DNA from: SXMI01 sp964391365
GTDB taxonomy: Bacteria; Actinomycetota; Acidimicrobiia; Acidimicrobiales; Microtrichaceae
Assembly (NCBI GenBank): GCA_964391365.1
Contig: CAYMKW010000005.1
Coordinates: 1 to 51,875, forward strand
Direction of reading: 5' to 3'
DNA length: 51,875 nt
Positions 25,997 to 34,460 of this stretch are shown in pieces. How positions within the stretch are numbered: the first letter of the stretch is position 1; the number at the start of each line of letters is the position of its first letter. The notes beneath the pieces are model-generated. The model saw only the letters and a program-made list of their open reading frames with translations, made no database searches and was not told the origin of the DNA. The position numbers and the translations under genes are program-made.

Positions 25997-28046
25997 ACCC
26001 GTCCGGGGACCCGGGTGGGGCCACCACCGCCGGGTCGAGGTAGCCGTCGGGGAACGTCTCGTAGGTGCGGTCGGGTTCGACGGGGTTCACGACCACGCGC
26101 GTCCGCTGCTGCTCACCCGCCGCCCACGGCACCGCCTCCAGGCCGACACCGTCGGCCGACACCAGCACGAGTCGACGGCCCGTTGCGGCCACGGCCCGCA
26201 GCAGCCGATCGCGGTCGGCGTCGTCCAGACCGGGTGCGGGGACGGCGACCGGGACGTCGCACCAGGCGCGCAGCGTCTGCGGGAGGACCGTCGCCGCCCA
26301 CGGGTCGACCACCAGGACCGTGGCGTCGTCCCCGATCAGGTCGCAGGCGTCGAGCACCACGTCGAGGTAGCCGCGCTGCTGGGCCATGTCCCGGATCGGC
26401 CACGTCGATGCGGCGAGCGGCACGACTGCGAGCACCACCGCCAACGTCGATGCGGCGATGCGCCAGGGCCGCGCCGGCCGGGCTCGCCGGAGGAGCCAGA
26501 TCACGGGGAGCGAGGCGGCCACCGCCAGACCCGGCAGGATCGCCGGCAGGAACCGGCGGCTCGCCCAGAGTTGCTCGGGGGTGACCGACGCGTGCAGCAG
26601 GTACACCGAGCACAGGCCGGTCGTGACCGCCACGACCGCCACGACCGCCGCATTGGCCCGACCCCGCAGGATCCGCTGCGTGCCCCATCCGAGACCCAGC
26701 ACCGAGAGGGCGAAGCCGACCGGACCCAGGTACCACGACAACCACACCGCCGAGTCCTCGTAGTAGCTGCGGGCACCGTTGCGTGGCGGCAGGTCGGGGA
26801 AGCGCAACTCCTGGATGTGCGGCCGGACGAACCAGGCGAACGCGAACGCCGCCACGACGAGCGCCCCGGCTGCGAGCGCCCACGACCGGGGCAGCGGCGC
26901 CACCCGGCCGCGTACTTCTGGACGGCGCTCGAGGAACGACCAGAGCCCGGCCCAGCCGACCAGCGCCAGCACCAGGGCCGCGAGCATCGCCAGGACCATT
27001 CCCCGGTGATCACGGAAGTAGTTCCCGGCCCGGAACACGGCATCGATGATGGACACGGTCACCGGGACGAGCGCCGCCGCCACCGCAGCGGCGAAGGCGT
27101 TCCGCCGCTGACGCCGGACCTCCGGGTCGCCCGAGGCCAGCGAGGACAGGCCGCCGAGCACGACGAGCGCCACCACGAACAACAGAGCGTCCAACCGGAC
27201 CGCCACGGTCGAGCCGAGGATCAACCCGCCGACAGCGCCCAGCCACGGGCTGGGCCGACGATGGACGGCCAGCAGCACGAGGAGCGCCCACCATCCGTCG
27301 GCGAGGCTGAACGACTCCGAGAACGTGTCCCGTGCCACGAAGAGCAGTGGTGCGCCGACACCGAGCAGCACGATCGGGAACAGTGCGACGAGGGGCCTGC
27401 GGCCCACCAGTACGGCCACCACCCACACCCCGAGCAACGCCAGTCCCGCCACCAGCGCCGGGAGACGCAGGGCCAGCGGCGCGCCACCGACCGTGTACGC
27501 CACGGCGTACAGCACACTCGTCTGGTGGACGAACTGGAACTCGGCGGTCTTCCGGGCCACCTCGAACGTCGCCGACGACTCGAAGGTCAGGTCGTCGTCG
27601 TCGAGCACCTCCAGCCCGCCGGTGGCCACCTCGGCCTGGAGGTCACCACCATTGGCGAGCCAGATCCCGGTGCTGAGGTAGGACGACGGGTCGCGATCCA
27701 ACACGACGTGTTGCGACGGCGTCCACGCAGCGAATGCCGTCCAGGCAACGACCAGCGCCACGGCGAGGACGGCGGCGACGCCGAACCGGTCGCCTGACGG
27801 CAGATCCCCCAGGGCGCCGTTGCGCACGGCGACCCACCAGACCGCCAGGCCGCCGACGACACCGGCCCCCAGTGCAGCCCAGGCGGCGAAGACGCCAACG
27901 ACGGCGAGCACGTGGCCCACGAGCCCCACGCACACCAGCACGCAGACCCCGAGCAGTCCGGCTGCGACGACACCTCGGCCGACCCGGTCGATCCCGGCTC
28001 GTTCCGCTGAGGGAGCGGCCGGTCGGCGGCGCACGACCTCAGTCAC
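25956..28046 (-). CDS. GT-C-like polytopic membrane glycosyltransferase (696 aa)
   Basis: This protein has 12 or more hydrophobic segments in the first 540 residues and a soluble C-terminal domain of about 150 residues. The first outer loop carries VVLDRDPSSYLSTGIWLAN, an acidic motif in the place where GT-C transferases such as ArnT/PMT have their catalytic Asp. GT-C enzymes use polyprenyl-phosphate sugars as donors. The gene upstream (GT2 of the DPM1/GtrB type, overlapping by 8 bases) could make that donor, supporting the call. Exact family and specificity are not recognised. It is the last gene of the Wzm/Wzt locus and overlaps a convergent gene at its 3' end. Confidence 0.7.
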   Translation of the reverse strand: MTEVVRRRPAAPSAERAGIDRVGRGVVAAGLLGVCVLVCVGLVGHVLAVVGVFAAWAALGAGVVGGLAVWWVAVRNGALGDLPSGDRFGVAAVLAVALVVAWTAFAAWTPSQHVVLDRDPSSYLSTGIWLANGGDLQAEVATGGLEVLDDDDLTFESSATFEVARKTAEFQFVHQTSVLYAVAYTVGGAPLALRLPALVAGLALLGVWVVAVLVGRRPLVALFPIVLLGVGAPLLFVARDTFSESFSLADGWWALLVLLAVHRRPSPWLGAVGGLILGSTVAVRLDALLFVVALVVLGGLSSLASGDPEVRRQRRNAFAAAVAAALVPVTVSIIDAVFRAGNYFRDHRGMVLAMLAALVLALVGWAGLWSFLERRPEVRGRVAPLPRSWALAAGALVVAAFAFAWFVRPHIQELRFPDLPPRNGARSYYEDSAVWLSWYLGPVGFALSVLGLGWGTQRILRGRANAAVVAVVAVTTGLCSVYLLHASVTPEQLWASRRFLPAILPGLAVAASLPVIWLLRRARPARPWRIAASTLAVVLAVVPLAASTWPIRDMAQQRGYLDVVLDACDLIGDDATVLVVDPWAATVLPQTLRAWCDVPVAVPAPGLDDADRDRLLRAVAATGRRLVLVSADGVGLEAVPWAAGEQQRTRVVVNPVEPDRTYETFPDGYLDPAVVAPPGSPDGFSLWVRPVLPEAG

Positions 28047-29046
28047 GGCCGTCGAGCTCCGCTCGACGGAGCATGGCCCGGATGTCCCAGAGGGCGCGAC
28101 GGTTCGCCGACAACAGGTCCGCGAGCAGGCCCACCACCGCGATCAGCGCCGCCAACAGCAGGCACACGGCGGCGGCCACCAGACTGGGAACGCGACCCGC
28201 AGGATCATCGGTGAACCAACCCAGGTACGCCCAGCGCACCACGAGCACCAGGCCGAGCAGCGCCGGCAGCGCCGACAGCAGGAGGAAGAAGCGGAACGGC
28301 TTGTAGAGCGCGAAGCTCCGGACGATGGTCTGGGCGGAGCGCCACACGTACTGCGGGATGCTCCGCACGAGCCGGGACGGCCGCGTGGACGGGTGCACCC
28401 GGACCGGGACGCCCACCACGTCGAGCCCCTGCCAACCCGCCTGGACGAGCGTCTCCATCGTGTAGGAGTAGCGACCGAGCACCTGGAGCTGCAGCGCCGT
28501 GTCACGGCTGAACGCCCGGAACCCCGAGGCGGCGTCCCGGACGTCGGTCCCACTGGCGGCGCGGACGATCGAACTGCCCAGACGCTGGAGCCGCTTCTTG
28601 GCAGCCGAGAACTCCTGGATCTCCTCGATGGGCCGCTCCCCCACCACCAGGTCCGCCCGCCCGGCGACGATCGGTGCCACCAGGTCGGGGATGCACGACG
28701 CGTCGTACTGGTTGTCAGCGTCGGTGTTGACGACGACGTCCGCTCCCGCCCGGAGTGCGGCGTCGAGGCCCGCCAGGAACGCCGCCGCCAGGCCCCGGTT
28801 GACCGGGAACCGCACGATGTGGTCGACCCCGTGCGCCAGGGCGACCTGCGCGGTGTCGTCGGTCGAGCCGTCGTCCACCACGAGCCACTCGACGCTGTCG
28901 AACCCGTCGACCGATCGGGGCAGGTCCGCCAACGTGGCCGGGAGGGTCGCCGCCTCGTTCAGGCAGGGGATCTGGATCACGAGCTTGCGCAACCGCCGCC
29001 CGGCATCCTCCCCCGAACCGACGGCGACGGTGCGGACCGGACCCAT
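28039..29046 (-). CDS. Polyprenyl-phosphate sugar synthase-like GT2 (DPM1/GtrB type)
   Basis: A 335-residue protein. The GT2 domain has KLVIQIPCLNEAATLPATL, WLVVDDGSTDDT, PVNRGLAAAFLAGLDAALRAGADVVVNTDADNQYD in order (DAD at residues 109-111) and SGFRAFSRD. Two to three C-terminal membrane segments follow (about 252-280 and 288-314). This layout is typical of GtrB-like enzymes that load glucose or another sugar onto undecaprenyl phosphate. ATG 29046 overlaps the methyltransferase stop (TGATG), and its own stop overlaps the downstream GT-C-like gene, suggesting that it makes the donor used by that protein. Confidence 0.85.
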   Translation of the reverse strand: MGPVRTVAVGSGEDAGRRLRKLVIQIPCLNEAATLPATLADLPRSVDGFDSVEWLVVDDGSTDDTAQVALAHGVDHIVRFPVNRGLAAAFLAGLDAALRAGADVVVNTDADNQYDASCIPDLVAPIVAGRADLVVGERPIEEIQEFSAAKKRLQRLGSSIVRAASGTDVRDAASGFRAFSRDTALQLQVLGRYSYTMETLVQAGWQGLDVVGVPVRVHPSTRPSRLVRSIPQYVWRSAQTIVRSFALYKPFRFFLLLSALPALLGLVLVVRWAYLGWFTDDPAGRVPSLVAAAVCLLLAALIAVVGLLADLLSANRRALWDIRAMLRRAELDGRD

Positions 29047-30218
29047 CAGCGGCGACCTGAGACCGCCACGTCGCCGGGACCGAGCAACAGGCTGTTCAGG
29101 TCGTCGACGAGCGATGCCACCTGGTCGGGCCCGGCGAGCACCAGGGGTGTCGGGTGGAGGAAGGTCGTGGTGACCTCCCGGAGGCCCGCCTCCTCCAGCA
29201 GGAACGCGAGGAAGGCCGGGTGGACGGGCCGCTCGTGGGTCGGGTCGACCCAGAACGAGGACGCACCGACGGCGAGGCTCTGCACGTTGGGGGTCTCGAG
29301 GATCAACAGGCCGTCCGGGGCCAGCACCCGGCGGGCCTCGACGACGAGACGCACCTGGAGGTCGAGGGGCAGGTGCTCGACGACGTGGAGGCTGCAGACC
29401 GCTCGACAGGACCCGTCGGGACGGGCGTCCAACCAGTCGAACAGGTCCGCCTCGACGTGCTCGGCGGAACCGCCGTCGACGAGCTGTCCCAGGTTGGCGT
29501 CGACGCCGAGCGCGCGGATGCCGGAGGAACTGAGGAGCTCGACCAGCTCGCCCCGACCGCATCCCAGGTCGACCACCGGCAACTCGTCGTTGGGCAGGTC
29601 GGCCAGCAGCTGCAGGTAGTCCTCGCGCTGTCGATCGTGGATGCTCTCGACCGTCCCCCGGTGGCGGTCCTCGAACGCCCGGTACAGCACGTCGAACCCG
29701 GGTGCCGGGTGCTCGAAGACCCGGGGCGTCGCATCCGTGGAGCCCCGGGCCGGGGCCGGGGCATCCGTGGCACCCGGATCGCGAGTCAGTCGTTCGATCA
29801 TCGCCTGGGTGAGCCGGTCGGTGCTCCGGAGCTCCGCGATCGAGCGCTCGACGGCGCCCAGCCCGATGCGGAGGGCCTCGGCGGACTCGGCGACCGACGA
29901 CGCCAGGGCCTGCAGGAGCGCCGGGCCCGCACCGGCCTCCTGACCGGTCACGCCCAGCGCGTCGACGATCGACCGCATCCCCTCACCGGCACGCTCGAGC
30001 TCGCCATAGGACGCCCGCAGCTCCTCGACGAATCGGTCCTGGTGGGCCACGAGTCGTTCGTTCACCCGGACCACCTGCTCGACCTGGGCTGCGAGCACCT
30101 CCTGGCGTTCCCGCAGGCGGGCGGACTCGTCCTGCAGGTCCCGCACGGGGCGGGCCAGTCGCCGCAGGATGCGGAGCGCCAGCGAACGAGCGACCTCGGG
30201 TGCGTTCGGATCCGTCAC
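29046..30218 (-). CDS. SAM-dependent methyltransferase with N-terminal coiled coil
   Basis: A 390-residue protein. Residues about 15-145 are helical and coiled-coil-like, rich in Leu, Glu, Arg and Gln with no Pro. A linker follows, then a class I methyltransferase domain: VVDLGCGRGELVELL (residues 215-229) binds SAM; HVVEHLPLDLQVRLVVEA and LLILETPNVQSL follow. The stretch SFWVDPTHERPVHPAFLAFLLEEAGL matches methyltransferases in polysaccharide gene clusters. Next to Wzm/Wzt this could cap the non-reducing end of a glycan, with the coiled coil as a length-sensing spacer, as in WbdD. No kinase domain is present. GTG 30218 is fixed by the GTGA overlap with the upstream GT4. Confidence 0.83.
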   Translation of the reverse strand: MTDPNAPEVARSLALRILRRLARPVRDLQDESARLRERQEVLAAQVEQVVRVNERLVAHQDRFVEELRASYGELERAGEGMRSIVDALGVTGQEAGAGPALLQALASSVAESAEALRIGLGAVERSIAELRSTDRLTQAMIERLTRDPGATDAPAPARGSTDATPRVFEHPAPGFDVLYRAFEDRHRGTVESIHDRQREDYLQLLADLPNDELPVVDLGCGRGELVELLSSSGIRALGVDANLGQLVDGGSAEHVEADLFDWLDARPDGSCRAVCSLHVVEHLPLDLQVRLVVEARRVLAPDGLLILETPNVQSLAVGASSFWVDPTHERPVHPAFLAFLLEEAGLREVTTTFLHPTPLVLAGPDQVASLVDDLNSLLLGPGDVAVSGRR

Positions 30219-31483
30219 GGACTCACCTTCTCCCGGCCCTCGGAGCGGTGTCCAGCCACCCCGGTGGTCGCCAACCGCCGCTGCGCCGAGGCCCGGGCCT
30301 CGCCGACGACGCGTTCCCACCCCTCGGCCACGCGGCCCCAGTCGAACTCCACGAGGGAGTAGGCCCGACCGTTGCGGGCGAGCGTCCCGGCCACGTCAGG
30401 GTGGTCGAGCACCGTGGCGACCGCCGCCTCGAAGGACGGGTAGTCGGCGTAGGTGAGCCCGCCGTGTGAGCGTTCGACGTGGCCGCGCAGCACGCGACTG
30501 CGTTGCTGCACGACCGCCGGACGTCCGAGCAGCCACCCCTCCACCAGCGCGAGCGAGAAGCTCTCCATGTACGACGGCTGGAGCAGCACGCCGGCTCCGG
30601 CGACGAGGGCGTCCTTCGTGGCATCGTCGACGAAGCCGGTGGCGACGACGCCCTCCGCACCGAGCAGGTGCTCGTCGCCGGGACCGACCACGACGAGCGA
30701 GACGTCACGGGCGACGCTGCGGCGGAAGGCCGAGGTGAACCGCACCGCGTCGTCGCTCCCCTTGGCCGGGTCCACCCGACCGACGACCACGGCGTAACGA
30801 CCGGGGGTGACACCGACGGCCCGGGCGGCAGCGGCGACCTCGTCCGACGTCGGCACCCGGAGCGGATCGACGGGGCACGGGACGTAGCGGACCCGTTCAC
30901 CGCACCCGTACACCGAGGCGATCAGGTCCCCCTCCTCCCGCGCCAGACACACCACGCGGTCGGCGTGGTCGAACATGGATCGCACCGCACCGACGAAGAA
31001 GGCCCCCTCGGGATGCGCCGTCGGCACGACGACGGTCGGACCGTAGGCCGATGCCACCCGGGTCAGCCGCTGCCCGTGGCTGTAGTGGTAGCCCACGAGC
31101 ACGGTGGCGTCCGAGGACGCAGCGAGCGCCTCGAGCGTGGGCTCCACCCCACGGAGGTCGGGCCCCATCATCTGGGACCAACGGTCCTGGGCCCAGGGCC
31201 ACAGCGGCTCCTGGCGCCAGTCGACGGCCCGACCGTGGAGCGGCAGGAACCGGTCGTTCGGCCGTGGGGCACCGGTCGGGAACCGGTGGACGGTCACCCC
31301 GTCGAGGTGCTCCACCCCGGGCTCGAAGACGTCCGCGAAGTCGGCGTAGCTGACGGCGCAACTGGTCACCACGGCGATGTCGTGGCCGTCTGCGGCCAGT
31401 CCGGTCGCCAACCGCTCCACGTAGCGTTCGGCTCCCCCGACCACGCCCTGGCCGTAGCGCTGGACGACGAAGGTGAGCTTCAC
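30215..31483 (-). CDS. GT4 family glycosyltransferase
   Basis: A 422-residue GT-B enzyme. The N-terminus FVVQRYGQGVVGGAERYVERLATGLA has the G-G-A-E motif of GT4 acceptors' domain; YHYSHGQRL and TAHPEGAFFVGAVRSMFDHADRVVCLAREE follow. The donor half has YAVVVGRVDPAKGSDDAVRF and the EX7E stretch SYMESFSLALVEGWLLGRPAVV, then a C-terminal extension rich in Arg. Sugar specificity is unknown. It overlaps both neighbours by 4 bases (GTGA), placing it in the same message as the upstream GT4 and downstream methyltransferase. Confidence 0.85.
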   Translation of the reverse strand: MKLTFVVQRYGQGVVGGAERYVERLATGLAADGHDIAVVTSCAVSYADFADVFEPGVEHLDGVTVHRFPTGAPRPNDRFLPLHGRAVDWRQEPLWPWAQDRWSQMMGPDLRGVEPTLEALAASSDATVLVGYHYSHGQRLTRVASAYGPTVVVPTAHPEGAFFVGAVRSMFDHADRVVCLAREEGDLIASVYGCGERVRYVPCPVDPLRVPTSDEVAAAARAVGVTPGRYAVVVGRVDPAKGSDDAVRFTSAFRRSVARDVSLVVVGPGDEHLLGAEGVVATGFVDDATKDALVAGAGVLLQPSYMESFSLALVEGWLLGRPAVVQQRSRVLRGHVERSHGGLTYADYPSFEAAVATVLDHPDVAGTLARNGRAYSLVEFDWGRVAEGWERVVGEARASAQRRLATTGVAGHRSEGREKVSP

Positions 31484-32574
31484 GTCGCGCCCGCCTGAAC
31501 GACGGGTCCGGCGAGCTCGAGCAGGGCGTCGACGACCTGCGGCAGGCTGCGATCCGCCGACAGTTCCCGGGCCCGAGCCACGCCCCGCCCGACCATGACG
31601 TGACGGGTGGTCGGATCGGTCAGGACTCGGTGGAGGACCCCGGCCACGAGCACCGGGTCATCGGGATCGTCCACGAGGACTCCCGCGTCCCGCACCGTGT
31701 CGGGGATGGCCGCACGGGCCGACGCCACGACCGGGACCCCCAGCGCCATCGCCTCGACGGCCGGGACGCAGAACCCCTCGTGCTCGCTCAGCGTGCAGAA
31801 CGCTCCGGCCCGCAGGTAGAGGGCCGCGAGCTCCTCGTCGGTGACCCGGCCGAGCGGCTGCAGGTCCGCCAGCCCCACCGACCGGGCGAAGGACCGGAGC
31901 GCCCGCGAGTAGTCCGCGAACCGCTCCACCCCGACGAGCGCCAGTCGGGCAGAGGGCAGGTACTCCTGCTGGAGCACCGCGACGGCTGCCAGCACCCGTT
32001 CGATCCGCTTGTGGGGCAGCAGCTGCGCGACGCACAACACGACCGGACCCGGACCCCAGTCGGTGAGCCGCCGCAGCATGGCCGGGTCCGGGACCACCCG
32101 GTCGAGTCGGTCAACGTCCGGGGTCGGCGCCACGACCCGGACATCGGTGTACCCGAGCTCGTCGAGCTCGGCGGCGTTGTAGGCCGAGTCGGCGACGGCG
32201 AGCTCCACCCGGTCCCGCAGTCGCGCCAGCTCCCACCGGCCGCGGATCAGGTCGTCGGCGACGTCCGGGGCGAACCGGGCGAACGGTTCCGCCGGCGAGA
32301 AGTTGTGGTAGACGAGCGCCAGCCGCGGCTCGAGCGCCTGCAGCTCCCGGAACACCGGCCAGCAGCCGATGCTGGCGTGGAACACCAGCGGCCGGGGCCG
32401 GTTCGGTCGCCTGGCCAGTTCCGCGAGGGGGCGGACGATGTGGTCGACGCCCGGCTCGATGAAGTTGGCGTACAGCTCCGAGGGGCCGAGGGCCGAGAGG
32501 GCCTCCCGGATCACGAGCGCGTTCCGCGTGATGGCATCGCCCGGTGCGGCTCCCACCACGAGCTGGTCGAACAT
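31480..32574 (-). CDS. GT4 family glycosyltransferase
   Basis: A 364-residue GT-B enzyme beginning with FDQLVVGAAPGDAITRNALVIREAL, a start seen in GT4 enzymes of actinobacterial glycan clusters. VFHASIGCWPVF, LVYHNFSPAEPFARF, AVADSAYNAAELDELGY follow. The donor half has VVLCVAQLLPHKRIERVLAAVAVL and the EX7E stretch SEHEGFCVPAVEAMALGVPVVAS. ATG 32574 overlaps the upstream stop as TGATG. It probably works in series with the next GT4 in building the glycan exported by Wzm/Wzt. Confidence 0.86.
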   Translation of the reverse strand: MFDQLVVGAAPGDAITRNALVIREALSALGPSELYANFIEPGVDHIVRPLAELARRPNRPRPLVFHASIGCWPVFRELQALEPRLALVYHNFSPAEPFARFAPDVADDLIRGRWELARLRDRVELAVADSAYNAAELDELGYTDVRVVAPTPDVDRLDRVVPDPAMLRRLTDWGPGPVVLCVAQLLPHKRIERVLAAVAVLQQEYLPSARLALVGVERFADYSRALRSFARSVGLADLQPLGRVTDEELAALYLRAGAFCTLSEHEGFCVPAVEAMALGVPVVASARAAIPDTVRDAGVLVDDPDDPVLVAGVLHRVLTDPTTRHVMVGRGVARARELSADRSLPQVVDALLELAGPVVQAGAT

Positions 32575-33161
32575 CAGTCCTCGACGTCGGCCGGATCGCC
32601 GTCGCGCACGCGCCGCAGCTCGTCCTCGAGCTGCGCGACCCGGTACTCGAGCGAACGGATGCGCTCCAGGTGGGCCCGGGCGAGGAACCGCGAGGTCCTG
32701 GTCTGACGGTCCGCGATCTGGGCGGCGACCTCGGCCGTGCGGGCGGCGAAGTCGCCGACCTGCCGACGGACGAGGAGCCCGACGACGCGGGCGGGCAGCT
32801 GGATCAGCACCACGGCGATGCGCTTGAGCGGCCCACCCGTCGGGACCGGCCGCCAGGCGGGCAGGGCCGCCGCAGCGGTGAGCTCGTCGACCTCGAGCGG
32901 CGGCTGTTCCACCAGACCGGCGTCGACCGCCTCGACGACACCCTCGAAGTGGCTGACGAGCTCGTCGGCGGGGAGCGCGGGCAGCTCACCCCGGGCCCGG
33001 CGGGCGGCCAGGTCGGCGCGGACCCGGTCCACCACACCCAGGACGGGATCCGCGGTCAGGGCCGAGGCCACGGGGTCACCCGAACCCAGCAGGGCCTCGA
33101 GGGCCCGGGCCTCGGCCGGGTCGGCGGCGCCGTCGGAACGGAGCGATCCACTGGGTTCCAC
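32574..33161 (-). CDS. Unknown protein with amphipathic segment and C-terminal coiled coil
   Basis: A 195-residue protein I do not recognise. The N-terminal 110 residues are acidic and Ala/Leu-rich. A short hydrophobic stretch (IAVVLIQLPARVVGLLV, about residues 115-131) could touch or cross the membrane. It is followed by a helical coiled coil to the end, with SLEYRVAQLEDELRRV showing clear heptads. GTG 33161 has AGGAG nine bases upstream. Position between wzt and the GT4/methyltransferase genes, with a TGATG coupling to the GT4, suggests a scaffold or length-control partner of the assembly complex; this is inference from context only. Confidence 0.65.
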   Translation of the reverse strand: MEPSGSLRSDGAADPAEARALEALLGSGDPVASALTADPVLGVVDRVRADLAARRARGELPALPADELVSHFEGVVEAVDAGLVEQPPLEVDELTAAAALPAWRPVPTGGPLKRIAVVLIQLPARVVGLLVRRQVGDFAARTAEVAAQIADRQTRTSRFLARAHLERIRSLEYRVAQLEDELRRVRDGDPADVED

Positions 33162-33185
33162 GTTCGATCCGCTCCTGGTGTCGCT

Positions 33186-33194
33186 GGGGGGGGG
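33186..33194. repeat. Homopolymer of nine G in the untranslated leader
   Basis: Nine consecutive G lie between the candidate TAGCCT promoter and the AGGAG site of the 33161 gene on the minus strand. Length is prone to slippage or sequencing error. It is outside coding sequence. Confidence 0.9.
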
Positions 33195-33222
33195 TGGAGT
33201 GGCCGGCCTCGCCGGTCCTCCG

Positions 33223-33228
33223 AGGCTA
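33223..33228 (-). promoter_or_regulatory. Candidate -10 element (TAGCCT) for the coiled-coil/GT4 unit
   Basis: TAGCCT on the minus strand lies in the 72-base space after wzt, about 60 bases upstream of GTG 33161, which has its own AGGAG site. It would allow transcription of the downstream genes independently of wzm-wzt. Confidence 0.3.
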
Positions 33229-33233
33229 CGCGC

Positions 33234-34460
33234 TCAGTTGCGGCCGCTCACGGACCACCGGCCACGGAGGTCGACCAGACCCTCCGGGGCCATCCGTTCG
33301 CCCTCCCGGACGGCGAGTCGCCAGGCTCGGTCGCGCCGGTCGAAGTCGTGCTGGACGAACTCGTCGGAGATGGCGACGGTGAACTCGTACTCGCCCGGGG
33401 TGAGCGGGAGCGAGTCGATCGTGAGGTCCAGGTGCCCGTTCCCACGGAGCTCTCCGGTGTCCACCCCGTCGATGCGGGTGTTGGTCCCGGTCACGTGGAC
33501 GCCGCTCGCGGAGTGGACGGCGACCCCGACGACGGCGGCCCGTACCGGGCGGACGGCCTCGTAGTGGATCCGGATCGTGCACGGGTCGCGGTGGACGACG
33601 GCCGTCGTCGGTGCGCCGCCGTCGTCGAGGAACTCCACGGCGGCGATGGTGACGTCCTCACCGATGGCGGGCCCGGCCGAGGGTGCGACCGCTGCGGTGG
33701 CCCGGACCTCGTCGCGGGCCGCACGCTCGGCGGCGTTGACCTGCTCCATGTAGCCGGCCGCCACCTCCGGCCCCGTACCGGTCAACTGCAGGACGCCGTG
33801 GTCGAGCCACGCGGCACCGTCACACATCGCCTCGACCGTGCCGGTGCTGTGCGTCACCACGACGATCGTGACGCCCCGCCGACGCAGGTCGTACAGGTAG
33901 TCGAAGCACTTGCGCTGGAACTCGGCGTCGCCGACCGCGATCACCTCGTCGACGATCAGGATCTCCGGGTCCACGTGCACGGCGACCGAGAAGCCGAGGC
34001 GGACGTACATGCCGCTCGAGTAGATCTTCACCGGTGAGTCGATGAACTCCTCCACACCGGCGAACGACACGATGTCGTCGAACGCGGCGTCGATCTGCTT
34101 CTTCGACATCCCGAGGATCGTGGCGTTCATGTAGACGTTCTCCCGGCCCGTCAGGTCCGGGTGGAACCCGGCGCCGAGCTCGAGCAGCGTCGAGATCCGA
34201 CCGTCGACCCGGACGGACCCGGTGGTCGGCCGGTAGATCCCGGCGATGCAGCGCAGCAGCGTCGACTTGCCGGAACCGTTGTGGCCGACGAGTGCGTACA
34301 TGGAGCCCTGCGGGATCTCCAGCGACACGTCCCGCAGTGCCCAGAAGGCGTCCTCGCCGGCGTCGCGGTCACGCCTGGTGATGAGTTCCTTGACCGAGTG
34401 GGCGCGGTCGGACTGGAGCCGGAACCGCTTGGACACGCCCTCGACGACGATCGCGCTCAC
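33234..34460 (-). CDS. wzt: Polysaccharide ABC transporter ATP-binding protein with C-terminal domain (Wzt)
   Basis: A 408-residue ATPase. Walker A is GHNGSGKS (59-66), the signature YSSGMYVRLGFSVAVH starts at 147, Walker B ILIVDE is at 167-172, and the switch His204 is in VTHST. The substitution of LSGGQ by YSSGM is typical of Wzt/TagH-type glycan exporters. Residues about 245-408 form an added beta-rich domain (VTIAAVEFLDDGG, HYEAVRPVRAAVVGVAVHS, YEFTVAISDEFVQHDFDRRDRAWRL) like the carbohydrate-binding domain of O-antigen Wzt proteins that read the capped chain end. It energises export of lipid-linked glycan with Wzm, whose stop abuts its GTG start. Confidence 0.93.
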   Translation of the reverse strand: MSAIVVEGVSKRFRLQSDRAHSVKELITRRDRDAGEDAFWALRDVSLEIPQGSMYALVGHNGSGKSTLLRCIAGIYRPTTGSVRVDGRISTLLELGAGFHPDLTGRENVYMNATILGMSKKQIDAAFDDIVSFAGVEEFIDSPVKIYSSGMYVRLGFSVAVHVDPEILIVDEVIAVGDAEFQRKCFDYLYDLRRRGVTIVVVTHSTGTVEAMCDGAAWLDHGVLQLTGTGPEVAAGYMEQVNAAERAARDEVRATAAVAPSAGPAIGEDVTIAAVEFLDDGGAPTTAVVHRDPCTIRIHYEAVRPVRAAVVGVAVHSASGVHVTGTNTRIDGVDTGELRGNGHLDLTIDSLPLTPGEYEFTVAISDEFVQHDFDRRDRAWRLAVREGERMAPEGLVDLRGRWSVSGRN

